Both the position numbers and the translations under genes were made by a program. From Pseudoselenomonas ruminantium (GTDB lineage: Bacteria; Bacillota; Negativicutes; Selenomonadales; Selenomonadaceae), in the NCBI RefSeq assembly GCF_900113715.1, contig NZ_FOQK01000006.1:30182-94181 (forward strand): 64,000 nucleotides of DNA, in the 5' to 3' direction. The notes under the pieces are model-generated. The model ran no database searches. It saw nothing but the letters and a program-made list of their open reading frames with translations, and was not told the origin of the DNA. Positions 35,160-43,431 of this stretch are shown piece after piece (the first letter of the stretch is position 1; each line of letters opens with the position of its first letter).

Positions 35160-35987
35160 ATGGAAGTCATTTTAGCAGACTATCTGGGATTCTGTTATGG
35201 CGTCAAGCGCGCGATAACGATTGCCAAGGAAAATGCTTCCGCTGATGGAACCGCCTGTACATTGGGACCAATCATCCATAATCCGCAGATGGTCGAGCGC
35301 CTGAAGCAAGAGGGCGTTGGTGCTGTCGATGATTTGGCTGAGATGGAGAAGGGAACTGTCATCATCCGTTCCCACGGTGTCGGCCCGCAGGTATATGATG
35401 CGGCTGAAAGCCGTGGCCTTGAAGTGGTCGATGCAACCTGCCCGCATGTCAAGAAAGCGCAGTTGTCTGCCAAATCGCTCGTCGATGAGGGCTATTCAGT
35501 CGTCATTGTCGGCGAGAAGGAACATCCGGAGGTTCGCAGCATATTTGAATGGTCGGCTGCTAAGGCGGCGGTTATCGAAACCGTGGAAGAAGCCGATGCG
35601 CTGCCAAGTTGTGCGAAGCTCGGGATCGTATGCCAGACGACATTCTCGGGCGCTAAGTTTCGGGAAATCGTATCGCATCTGCTGGAGAAATCCCGCGACA
35701 TACGGATATTGCGCACGATATGTACAGCAACGGATCAGCGGCAGGCAGCGGCTATGGATTTAGCGGCAAAGGTAGATATGATGCTGGTCATTGGCGGCAA
35801 GAACAGTGCCAATACGACGCGGCTTGCACAGCTTTGTGCAGACAAATGCAGAACTTATCACATCGAAACTGCAGCGGAGCTGCAGGACGAGTGGTTTGAT
35901 AAAATTGAAAAAATTGGTATTACAGCGGGCGCTTCTACGCCTGACTGGATTATCAAGGAGGTATATATAAAGTGTCAGAACAGATGA
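35160..35987 (+). CDS. ispH: 4-hydroxy-3-methylbut-2-enyl diphosphate reductase
   Basis: A 275-residue 4Fe-4S enzyme catalysing the last step of the MEP isoprenoid pathway, giving IPP and DMAPP. The three cluster cysteines are recognisable: GFCYGVKRA near residue 12, DATCPHVKK near 96 and RTICTATDQRQ near 182. The substrate-binding HNPQM and SHGVGP motifs are also present. Its end overlaps the start of rpsA by 16 bases. In clostridia the two proteins are often encoded as an IspH-S1 fusion; here they remain separate but tightly coupled. Confidence 0.96.
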   Translation: MEVILADYLGFCYGVKRAITIAKENASADGTACTLGPIIHNPQMVERLKQEGVGAVDDLAEMEKGTVIIRSHGVGPQVYDAAESRGLEVVDATCPHVKKAQLSAKSLVDEGYSVVIVGEKEHPEVRSIFEWSAAKAAVIETVEEADALPSCAKLGIVCQTTFSGAKFREIVSHLLEKSRDIRILRTICTATDQRQAAAMDLAAKVDMMLVIGGKNSANTTRLAQLCADKCRTYHIETAAELQDEWFDKIEKIGITAGASTPDWIIKEVYIKCQNR

Positions 35988-37039
35988 ATATGGAAGAATT
36001 ATTAGCACAGGCAGAGAGCTCGATGCCGGATATCCAGGAGCGTACGGTTGTTGAAGGTACCGTTATCCAGGTTTCCCGCGATGAAGCCTATGTTGATATC
36101 GGATACAAGCAGGAGATTGCTATTCCGAAGAGAGAGCTTGCTTATCCGGCTCCGGAGTCCGCTGAGGACGTAGTCAAAGTTGGCGATAAAATCGATGTTT
36201 ATGTTGTTTCCCTTGGTGGCGACAACGGCGGCATCCTTTCCAAGGTAAAAGCTGACCGCATGGTTGCTTGGAAAGACATGGAAGCTGTCAAAGAGCGCGG
36301 TGAGCACGTTCAGGCTCAGGTCAACCAGGTTGTCAAAGGCGGCCTTGTTGCATCGGTCAATGGCCTGCGTGGTTTCATCCCGGCTTCCCAGATGGAGCTC
36401 CATTTCGTAAAAGACCTGTCGGTTTATGTTGGCCAGACGGTTGAGTGCGAAATCATCGAGATCGACGTACACAAACAGCGTCTCGTTCTTTCCCGCCGTG
36501 CACTTCTCGAAGTTGAGCGCGCTGCCAAAGAAGACGAGATCTTCTCCACCCTCGAGGCTGGCACGACGGTTCGCGGTACGGTCAAACGTATCGTTGACTA
36601 CGGTGCATTCATCGATATCGGTGGCGTAGATGGTCTGGCTCATATCTCCGACCTCGCTTGGCACCGTGTAAAACATCCGTCGGATGTTCTCGAAGTTGGC
36701 CAGGAACTCGATGTATTTGTTAAATCCGTTGATACGGAAGCAAAACGCATCTCCCTGTCCATCAAAGATACGATGCGCGATCCGTGGCTCGACAATGCAG
36801 AGAAATATGCTGAGGGCGACATCATTGAAGGCAAAGTCATCAAACTGACGGACTTCGGTGCATTCATGGAAATCGAGCCGGGCTTCGATGGCCTGATTCC
36901 GATGGGCGAGCTCGCTGAGAAACGCATCGAGCGCGCTGATGAGGCTGTTCATGTTGGCGATGAGGTCAAGGTCAAAGTTCTGCGCATCGACACGAAGCGT
37001 AAACGCATCTCCCTGTCCATCACGAAAGCAAAAGACTAA
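35972..37039 (+). CDS. rpsA: Ribosomal protein S1-type (four S1 domains)
   Basis: A 355-residue protein with four S1 RNA-binding domains, at about residues 20-90, 105-170, 192-260 and 277-347. The third and fourth have the strongest consensus (VDYGAFIDIGGVDGLAHISDLAW and the similar later copy). The GTG at 35972 is chosen, since AAGGAGG ends nine bases before it; the ATG at 35984 is too far. It is shorter than the six-domain S1 of proteobacteria, as usual in Firmicutes. It is coupled to ispH by overlap. Codon use is biased toward preferred codons, suggesting high expression. Confidence 0.93.
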   Translation: MSEQMNMEELLAQAESSMPDIQERTVVEGTVIQVSRDEAYVDIGYKQEIAIPKRELAYPAPESAEDVVKVGDKIDVYVVSLGGDNGGILSKVKADRMVAWKDMEAVKERGEHVQAQVNQVVKGGLVASVNGLRGFIPASQMELHFVKDLSVYVGQTVECEIIEIDVHKQRLVLSRRALLEVERAAKEDEIFSTLEAGTTVRGTVKRIVDYGAFIDIGGVDGLAHISDLAWHRVKHPSDVLEVGQELDVFVKSVDTEAKRISLSIKDTMRDPWLDNAEKYAEGDIIEGKVIKLTDFGAFMEIEPGFDGLIPMGELAEKRIERADEAVHVGDEVKVKVLRIDTKRKRISLSITKAKD

Positions 37040-37076
37040 TCACTAGTCAGTATATCAACTGGATAGAATAACTCAG

Positions 37077-37110
37077 AGGAGTGATGATATAGCATCACTC
37101 CTTTGTTTTT
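37077..37110 (+). terminator. Terminator after rpsA
   Basis: A 10-bp perfect stem AGGAGTGATG / CATCACTCCT with a 6-base loop is followed by TTTGTTTTT. Confidence 0.85.
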
Positions 37111-37164
37111 GATGGGAGAAAAGATAAAGGATAGCGGGATTGAACTGAAAGAAAGAGACGATGT

Positions 37165-38559
37165 ATGAGCAAGCAACATGCAGGTGTAATCCTGCGCATA
37201 TACCCCGGCAGCCTGGCTGAGGAGCTTGAGCTGGTGCCGGGCGACAAGATTGTGTCCATCAATGGACAGGAGCTCCGGGATATTATCGACCTGAGCTTTG
37301 CCATGGCCGATGAGGAGATCGATCTGCTGATCGAACATGCCGATGGTGAGCAGGAGATGATTTCCTTCGACAAGGAATTTGACGAAGAACTCGGTGTCGA
37401 ATTCGAGTCAGCTGTCTTTGACGGCATCCGCAACTGCGCGAACCACTGCTATTTCTGCTTTGTCGACATGATTGCCCCGAACATGCGCGGCAGCTTGTCC
37501 ATCAAGGACGACGACTATCGTCTTTCGTTCCTCTATGGCAATTTCGTCACGATGACGAATATGGGCCCGGCTGATTTCAAGCGCATCGAGCAATTCCATC
37601 TGTCGCCGCTCTACGTTTCGGTCCAATGCATGAATCCGGAGCTGCGGGCCCAGATGCTTCGCTGCAAGGGAGCAGCCAGGATCGCTGAGCAGCTCGACAA
37701 TCTTGAGCAGGCTGGTGCTGAGTATCATACGCAGGTCGTGCTCTGCAATGGTCTTAACGATGGGGAGGAGCTCGAGCGCACGATCCGCGAGATCGTCGCG
37801 CGGCGGCCCCATGCACAGTCACTGGCCATCGTGCCGGTGGGCATCACGAAGTACCGCACCGATCCGTTCCCGCTCACCCAGTTCGACGCAGCCGGGGCTG
37901 CCCGCGTCATCGACCAGGTGGAGAAGTGGCAGCGCAAGATCCAGCAGGAAGAGGGCCGCACCTTCATCTATCTGGGTGATGAGTTCTATCTGCTGGCAGG
38001 CCGGGAGGTACCGCCGTCGGAGTTCTATGATGGCTTCCCGCAGCTTGATAACGGCATCGGCCTGACGCGCAACTTCATCAACGATTGGGAAAAGACGGCT
38101 TCGGCAGCAGACCGCTATGAGGAGCCGGTCTATCTCGATGTCGTTTCGGGGACGTCTGTGGCCCCGATGCTGGAGAAGCTGGCGTCGTCCCTGGCGAAGG
38201 ACAATCTGCATGTGCGCATCGTGCCGGTGGAGAACGATCACTTCGGCCATACGGTCAATGTTTCGGGGCTGCTCACGGCCAAGGACATCATGCGCAAGCT
38301 CGACAGCCTGGAGGGCAGGCGGACGGGCATCCTGATACCCGAGTCGGCATTGCGGTCGGGCGAAGATATCTTCCTTGACGATGTGACGCTGCAGGAACTT
38401 CAGGCCCATTATCCAGAGGCACGCATCGAGCCCGTGCAGGGCGGCAAGGATTTTCGGGAGGCTCTGTCTGGCTGGACAACCTATCACAAGGACCGCCAAG
38501 GCGAAACGGCCTACACCTGGCAGAGCAATGCGGGCTATACGAAAAATATCCAGTACTGA
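37165..38559 (+). CDS. DUF512 family PDZ/radical-SAM-like Fe-S protein
   Basis: A 464-residue protein of the family annotated as DUF512 or Fe-S oxidoreductase (COG1625). A PDZ-like N-terminal domain spans residues 1-65. A radical-SAM-like cysteine triplet follows at C91, C95 and C98 (NCANHCYFCFVDM), then the family core with QCMNPELRAQML, and a C-terminal DUF512 region with VSGTSVAP. The reaction is not known. In many Firmicutes the gene lies directly before der, as here (34 bases apart), suggesting a link with ribosome assembly. No membrane helix or signal peptide is seen. Confidence 0.88.
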   Translation: MSKQHAGVILRIYPGSLAEELELVPGDKIVSINGQELRDIIDLSFAMADEEIDLLIEHADGEQEMISFDKEFDEELGVEFESAVFDGIRNCANHCYFCFVDMIAPNMRGSLSIKDDDYRLSFLYGNFVTMTNMGPADFKRIEQFHLSPLYVSVQCMNPELRAQMLRCKGAARIAEQLDNLEQAGAEYHTQVVLCNGLNDGEELERTIREIVARRPHAQSLAIVPVGITKYRTDPFPLTQFDAAGAARVIDQVEKWQRKIQQEEGRTFIYLGDEFYLLAGREVPPSEFYDGFPQLDNGIGLTRNFINDWEKTASAADRYEEPVYLDVVSGTSVAPMLEKLASSLAKDNLHVRIVPVENDHFGHTVNVSGLLTAKDIMRKLDSLEGRRTGILIPESALRSGEDIFLDDVTLQELQAHYPEARIEPVQGGKDFREALSGWTTYHKDRQGETAYTWQSNAGYTKNIQY

Positions 38560-38593
38560 GGAATAGATATTCAGTTAGAAAGAAGGTAATATC

Positions 38594-39925
38594 ATGAGCA
38601 AACCAATCGTGGCCATTGTCGGCCGGCCGAATGTGGGCAAATCCACCTTGTTCAACCAGATTGGCAAGAAGCGCGTATCTATCGTCGACGATATGCCGGG
38701 CGTGACGCGTGACCGCATCTATCTCGATGCGGAGTGGCTCAACCACGAGTTCACGATGATCGATACGGGGGGTATCGAGCTCGACGAGAGCAACCATATC
38801 CTCAAATCCATGCGCGATCAGGCACAGATTGCCATGGAGGAGGCCGATGTCATCTTGTTCCTTGTCGATGGCCGTGCTGGCCTGACGACGGCGGATGAAG
38901 AGGTCGCCAAGATCCTGCGCAGCACGAAGAAGCCGGTCATCCTCGGTGTCAATAAGATCGACAGCCCGCAGCTGGAGATGAATTCGTATGAATTCTACAA
39001 CCTCGGCCTGGGCGATCCGATTCCTTTGTCGGCATCGAATGCGATGAACCTCGGCGATCTGCTCGATGCCATCGTCGCAGCTTTCCCGGAGCATGAGCTC
39101 GAGGATAAAGATGAGGATGAGATCAGCATCGCGGTCATCGGCCGCCCGAATGTGGGCAAATCCTCGATCGTCAATCAGCTGCTCGGCGAGGAACGCGTCA
39201 TCGTCAGTGATATGGCTGGTACGACGCGCGATGCCATCGATACGCATTTTGTCAAGGACGGCATGAAGTTCATGCTGATCGATACGGCTGGCATGCGCCG
39301 CCGCGGTAAGATCGACGAGCCGGTGGAGCGTTACAGTGTCATGCGTTCGCTGCGCGCTATCGATCGTGCGGATGTTGTCTTGATGATGATTGACGCCTCG
39401 GAGGGCATCACGGAGCAGGACAAGAAGATTGCCGGCTATGCGCATGAGTCGGGCCGTGGTGTTGTCATTGTGGTCAACAAATGGGATATCTATCCGAACA
39501 AGGATGACAAATCAACGCTGCGCTTCACCGAAGAGCTGCGTGAGGAGATCGGCTTCCTGCAGTATGCACCGGTTCTCTATGCTTCGGCGCTCACGGGCCA
39601 GCGTGTCGGTCGCGTGACTGAGCTGGTCAAGTATGTTGCCGAGCAGCAGTCGATGCGCATCAAGACGAGCGTTTTAAATGAGCTGATCCGCGATGCGGTA
39701 TCGATCAATCCGCCGCCGATGCACCGCGGCCGCCGTCTGAAGATCCTGTTCATGACCCAGGCCGATGTCAAGCCGCCAAAGTTCATCATCTTTGTCAACG
39801 ATCCGGAACTCATGCACTTCTCGTATCTGCGCTTCATCGAGAACCGCCTGCGCGAGATGTACGGTTTCGAGGGAACGCCGCTGCGCCTGATCGTGCGCGC
39901 CCGGGATGAGGAGGACGAGTATTAA
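38594..39925 (+). CDS. der: Ribosome-biogenesis GTPase Der (EngA)
   Basis: A 443-residue protein with two tandem Era-like GTPase domains and a C-terminal KH-like domain. The first P-loop is GRPNVGKST near residue 9 and the second GRPNVGKSS near residue 183. G3 boxes are DTGG and DTAG, and G4 boxes are NKID and NKWD. The enzyme is essential for 50S subunit maturation. AAGAAGG lies upstream of the ATG. Its stop overlaps the plsY start (TAATG), so the two are coupled. Confidence 0.97.
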   Translation: MSKPIVAIVGRPNVGKSTLFNQIGKKRVSIVDDMPGVTRDRIYLDAEWLNHEFTMIDTGGIELDESNHILKSMRDQAQIAMEEADVILFLVDGRAGLTTADEEVAKILRSTKKPVILGVNKIDSPQLEMNSYEFYNLGLGDPIPLSASNAMNLGDLLDAIVAAFPEHELEDKDEDEISIAVIGRPNVGKSSIVNQLLGEERVIVSDMAGTTRDAIDTHFVKDGMKFMLIDTAGMRRRGKIDEPVERYSVMRSLRAIDRADVVLMMIDASEGITEQDKKIAGYAHESGRGVVIVVNKWDIYPNKDDKSTLRFTEELREEIGFLQYAPVLYASALTGQRVGRVTELVKYVAEQQSMRIKTSVLNELIRDAVSINPPPMHRGRRLKILFMTQADVKPPKFIIFVNDPELMHFSYLRFIENRLREMYGFEGTPLRLIVRARDEEDEY

Positions 39926-40521
39926 TGGAGAATATGGCAATTGCATGTCTCATTGCGTATCTGCTGGGCTCAATCCCGAATGGCCTTGTTTTTGGCAAGC
40001 TGCTCTGGCACATTGACCTGCGCGAGCATGGCAGCCACAACATCGGTGCGACAAATGCCTGGCGCACGCTGGGCAAGGGGCCGGGCTTCTTGATCTTCCT
40101 GCTGGATTTCCTGAAGGGGGCCTTGAGTGTCTGGCTGGGCTCACTGCTCGTTGGTACGCCGCTGGCGATGGTGTTGGCTGGCGTCCTGGCGATTGTTGGC
40201 CATTCGTGTTCTCTGTTCCTGAAGTTCAAGGGGGGCAAGGGCGTGGCGACGGGGCTCGGTGTCATCGTCATGATGATGCCGCTGCCAGCGCTCATCGTCT
40301 TCCTGGTCTGGCTGGCCATCGTCAAGATCAGCGGCTATGTCTCGCTGGGGTCGATCGTCGCTGCTGCCTTGGTACCGGTCCTGGCCTGGCAGTTTGGTTA
40401 TCCGGTGGAATACATCGGCTTTGGCGTGCTTGCCGCGGCCTTTATCATCATCCGCCATCACGCGAATATCGGCCGTCTTCTGAGTGGAACCGAAAGTAAG
40501 ATCAAAGCTGGACATCGTTGA
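39925..40521 (+). CDS. plsY: Glycerol-3-phosphate acyltransferase PlsY
   Basis: A 198-residue membrane protein with five to six helices that acylates glycerol-3-phosphate from acyl-phosphate, the first step of phospholipid synthesis. The three PlsY motifs are present: LLGSIPNG and the GSHNIGATNAWR loop early, KFKGGKGVATGLG in the middle, and HHANIGRLLSGTE near the end. der-plsY is a common pair; the frequently following gpsA is absent here. Together with plsC at 34449 it covers phosphatidic acid synthesis. Confidence 0.96.
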   Translation: MENMAIACLIAYLLGSIPNGLVFGKLLWHIDLREHGSHNIGATNAWRTLGKGPGFLIFLLDFLKGALSVWLGSLLVGTPLAMVLAGVLAIVGHSCSLFLKFKGGKGVATGLGVIVMMMPLPALIVFLVWLAIVKISGYVSLGSIVAAALVPVLAWQFGYPVEYIGFGVLAAAFIIIRHHANIGRLLSGTESKIKAGHR

Positions 40522-40556
40522 CACTATTTACAATAATTCACGTAAAAACATATGAA

Positions 40557-40585
40557 TTTTACAAGTGTGATGGACATTTGTAAAA
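40557..40585 (+). promoter_or_regulatory. Inverted repeat upstream of the ACT-hom-thrB promoter
   Basis: TTTTACAA (40557-40564) and TTGTAAAA (40578-40585) form a perfect 8-bp inverted repeat with a 13-base spacer, ending seven bases before the -35 box. This size and place suit a dimeric regulator site. The regulator is unknown. Confidence 0.45.
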
Positions 40586-40591
40586 AATATA

Positions 40592-40621
40592 TTGGCAATC
40601 GTCCACGGTTTGTGGTATACT
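40592..40621 (+). promoter_or_regulatory. Promoter of the ACT-hom-thrB operon
   Basis: TTGGCA (40592-40597) and TATACT (40616-40621) are separated by 18 bases, giving a leader of about 35 bases before the ACT protein gene. Confidence 0.65.
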
Positions 40622-40662
40622 ATCTTTTGTCAGTAGAAATATATCCATTGGAGGCGTAATAT

Positions 40663-41109
40663 ATGAATAATCAAAAGAGCGGATTCTTCCTCGTTCGCGA
40701 AGAAATCCTTCCAGAGGCCATCAAGAAGACCATCAAAGTCAAAGAGATGCTCAAACGCGGTGATGCTCGTACGATTAACGAAGCCGTGGAAAAAATGGAG
40801 CTGTCGCGCAGTGCGTATTATAAATATAAAGACTATGTATTCCCGTTCTATGAGGCAAGCCAGAACAAGATCGTCACGCTGACGTTCTTGCTTGAGCATA
40901 AGAAGGGTGTGCTTTCGAGTGTTCTCAACACAATCTCTTCGGATTCGGGCAGCATCATGACCATCAATCAGGGCATTCCGCTTCAGGGCGTAGCCAATGC
41001 TACGGTCTCGATCGAGACGGCCAACCTCAGCGTAGACCTCGAGGCTCTGCTCGACAAGCTGCGCATGGTTGATGGCGTGAAGCGTTTGGAAGTACTGGGA
41101 CAGGCTTAA
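40663..41109 (+). CDS. UPF0735 ACT-domain protein (PheB-like)
   Basis: A 148-residue protein with an N-terminal helical region containing a helix-turn-helix-like stretch (about 35-60, NEAVEKMELSRSAYYKY) and a C-terminal ACT domain (about 70-145). It corresponds to the small ACT proteins once called PheB in Bacillus. ACT domains bind amino acids, so it may sense threonine or phenylalanine. It leads an operon with hom and thrB, 22 bases apart, the usual position of this family, suggesting a regulatory role in aspartate-family amino acid synthesis. GGAGG precedes the ATG. Confidence 0.88.
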   Translation: MNNQKSGFFLVREEILPEAIKKTIKVKEMLKRGDARTINEAVEKMELSRSAYYKYKDYVFPFYEASQNKIVTLTFLLEHKKGVLSSVLNTISSDSGSIMTINQGIPLQGVANATVSIETANLSVDLEALLDKLRMVDGVKRLEVLGQA

Positions 41110-41131
41110 GCAGAAAAGGAGGTGCGTCGAT

Positions 41132-42430
41132 ATGGAGAAAGTGATTCGTGTAGGTCTACTGGGAGCCGGTACCGTGGGCTCCGGTGTCATTCAAGTACTG
41201 GAGATGAATCGGCGGCAGATTACCGAGCGCGTCGGCGCACAGATCCAGCTCAAGACCGTCCTGGTCCGCAATCTGGCCAAGAAACGTCCGCAGCTTGAGG
41301 GCTATGTGCTGACGGACAATATCGATGATATCGTGAAGGATGAAGAGATTGATGTCGTCGTCGAGCTTATGGGCGGCCTTGAGCCGGCCCGTGAGTATAT
41401 GCTCAAGGCCATGGAGCATGGCAAGAGCGTCGTGACGGCGAACAAGGACGTCGTCGCGCAGTTCGGCAAGGAAATGTTTGCCATGGCGGAGAAGCATGAT
41501 GTCGATTTCATGTTTGAAGCCAGCGTCGGCGGCGGCATCCCCATCATCACGCCGCTCAAGCAGTGCCTGACGGCAAATAAGATCACGGAGATCATGGGCA
41601 TCGTCAATGGTACGACCAACTACATGCTCACGAAGATGACCGAGTGCGGCAGTGATTACGATGAGGTGCTCAAGGAGGCACAGGCCAAGGGCTATGCCGA
41701 GGCGAATCCTTCAGCCGATGTCGATGGCCTCGATGCTGCGCGCAAGGCGGCCATCCTTGCTTCGCTGGCGTTCAATACCCGCGTGGAGCTCAAGGACGTA
41801 TCGGTGGAGGGCATCACGAAAATCACGCCAGATGATATCGAATACGCGCGCAACCTCGGCTATGTCGTGAAGCTGCTGGCTGTCGGCAAGGATTCGCCCG
41901 AGCATGGCGTCGATGTCCGCGTGCATCCGGTGTTCCTGCCCAAGGAGCATCCGCTGGCAGCGGTCAATGGCGTGTTCAACGCAATCTTTGTCCGCGGCAA
42001 TGCGATCGGCGAGGCGATGTTCTATGGTCAGGGAGCCGGTTCGCTGCCCACAGCTTCAGCTGTTGTCGCAGATATCATCGATGTCTCCCGCGATATCGTC
42101 AATGATACCTTTGGGCGCGTGCGCTGCACCTGCTATGAGCAGAAGCGTCTCTGCCCGCTGGAAGAGACGGAGTCGTCTTACTACGTGCGCTTGCTGGTGG
42201 ATGATAAGCCCGGCGTCCTCGGCCTTATCGCGACGGCGTTCGGCGATGCCGGCGTCAGCCTCAAATCGGTCATCCAGACCCAGCGGAATATCGTCGACCA
42301 TGCCGAGATCGTCGCTATCACCCATGCGGTCCGTCATGCGAGCATCCAGGCAGCTCTGCAGGAGCTCAAGGGGATGCCGGTGGTCGATGAGATCCGCAAT
42401 GTCATTCGCGTAGAGAAGGAGCAGGCTTGA
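41132..42430 (+). CDS. hom: Homoserine dehydrogenase
   Basis: A 432-residue NAD(P)-dependent enzyme reducing aspartate semialdehyde to homoserine. The Rossmann motif GAGTVGSGV is near residue 10. The catalytic domain shows TANKD near 100, GIVNGTTNYML and the catalytic Lys in DAARKAAILA. A C-terminal ACT domain (about 350-430) indicates feedback control, probably by threonine. It is the monofunctional type without aspartokinase. AAAGGAGG precedes the ATG, and the stop overlaps the thrB start. Confidence 0.96.
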   Translation: MEKVIRVGLLGAGTVGSGVIQVLEMNRRQITERVGAQIQLKTVLVRNLAKKRPQLEGYVLTDNIDDIVKDEEIDVVVELMGGLEPAREYMLKAMEHGKSVVTANKDVVAQFGKEMFAMAEKHDVDFMFEASVGGGIPIITPLKQCLTANKITEIMGIVNGTTNYMLTKMTECGSDYDEVLKEAQAKGYAEANPSADVDGLDAARKAAILASLAFNTRVELKDVSVEGITKITPDDIEYARNLGYVVKLLAVGKDSPEHGVDVRVHPVFLPKEHPLAAVNGVFNAIFVRGNAIGEAMFYGQGAGSLPTASAVVADIIDVSRDIVNDTFGRVRCTCYEQKRLCPLEETESSYYVRLLVDDKPGVLGLIATAFGDAGVSLKSVIQTQRNIVDHAEIVAITHAVRHASIQAALQELKGMPVVDEIRNVIRVEKEQA

Positions 42431-43362
42431 TGTCTTTTGCAGATCATACGATAAGAGTCCGTGTTCCGGGCACGAGCGCCAACTGCGGCCCGGGCTTTGA
42501 TGCGATAGGACTGGCTTGCACCGTCTATAACGATCTGGAGCTCACGCTCAAGAAGGAAGCAGGCGTCAAGATCACGATAAGCGGCGAGGGGGCTGCGAAC
42601 ATCCCCTGCGATGGCCGCAATATCGTCTGGCGGTCTGTGCAGTATCTTTTGCGCAAGGCAGGCCTTCTTGACCAATATCTGGGCGCGGTCATCCATATGG
42701 AGAACAACGTGCCGTTGTCGCGGGGCCTGGGCAGCAGTGCCACGGCGATCGTCGCCGGCCTCAAGGCCGCCAATGTATTGATCGGCAACCGCTTCAACCG
42801 GCGGGAGCTGTTGCAGTTCGCTACGGATATCGAGGGACATCCCGATAATGTAGCTCCGGCGATCTTTGGCGGCTTTACCGTGAGCACCGTGACGCGGGGG
42901 GATGTGGAGTGCTTCTCGTTCTTGCCGAAATTCCGCATGAAGCTCATCGTGGCCGTGCCGGATTTCCCGCTGTCGACGCGCAAGGCACGCGCTGTGCTGC
43001 CGGCACAGGTGCCGATGGCCGATGCTGTGAACAATATCAGCCGGGCTTCGATGCTCGTGGCGGCACTCTGCAAGGGCAATGAGAAGTTCCTGCGCAATGT
43101 GTTTGATGATGCACTGCACCAGCCGTATCGTGCCAAGCTGATTCCGGGCATGTATGATGTCTTCGCAGCTGCCCGCAAGGCGGGAGCGCTCGGAGCTAAC
43201 CTCAGTGGAGCCGGGCCTTGCCTGATTGCCTATGCGCTCGAGCGCCGCCACTGTGAAGAGGCGGTGGGGGAAGCGATGAAGGCTGCTTTCCGCCAGCATG
43301 ATGTGGAGGCGAAGATCCTCATCATGGATCTGGATACGCGCGGTGCGCATATCGTGAAATAA
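42430..43362 (+). CDS. thrB: Homoserine kinase
   Basis: A 310-residue GHMP kinase that phosphorylates homoserine for threonine synthesis. The ATG at 42430 overlaps the hom stop (TGATG). N-terminal VPGTSANCGPGFDAIG, the ATP-binding PLSRGLGSSATAIVAG near residue 95, EGHPDNVAPA and the C-terminal GANLSGAGPCL loop are all intact. With hom it covers two steps of the threonine branch; thrC is not in the window. A terminator follows. Confidence 0.96.
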   Translation: MSFADHTIRVRVPGTSANCGPGFDAIGLACTVYNDLELTLKKEAGVKITISGEGAANIPCDGRNIVWRSVQYLLRKAGLLDQYLGAVIHMENNVPLSRGLGSSATAIVAGLKAANVLIGNRFNRRELLQFATDIEGHPDNVAPAIFGGFTVSTVTRGDVECFSFLPKFRMKLIVAVPDFPLSTRKARAVLPAQVPMADAVNNISRASMLVAALCKGNEKFLRNVFDDALHQPYRAKLIPGMYDVFAAARKAGALGANLSGAGPCLIAYALERRHCEEAVGEAMKAAFRQHDVEAKILIMDLDTRGAHIVK

Positions 43363-43373
43363 GAGCCATACCG

Positions 43374-43403
43374 ACACCTTCTCCTGCGGGGGAAGGTGTT
43401 TTT
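43374..43403 (+). terminator. Terminator after thrB
   Basis: An 11-bp stem ACACCTTCTCC / GGGGAAGGTGT (one T-G pair) with a TGCG loop is followed by a TTTT tract. Confidence 0.85.
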
Positions 43404-43431
43404 GATGATACAGGAGAGTAAGGGGAACACG

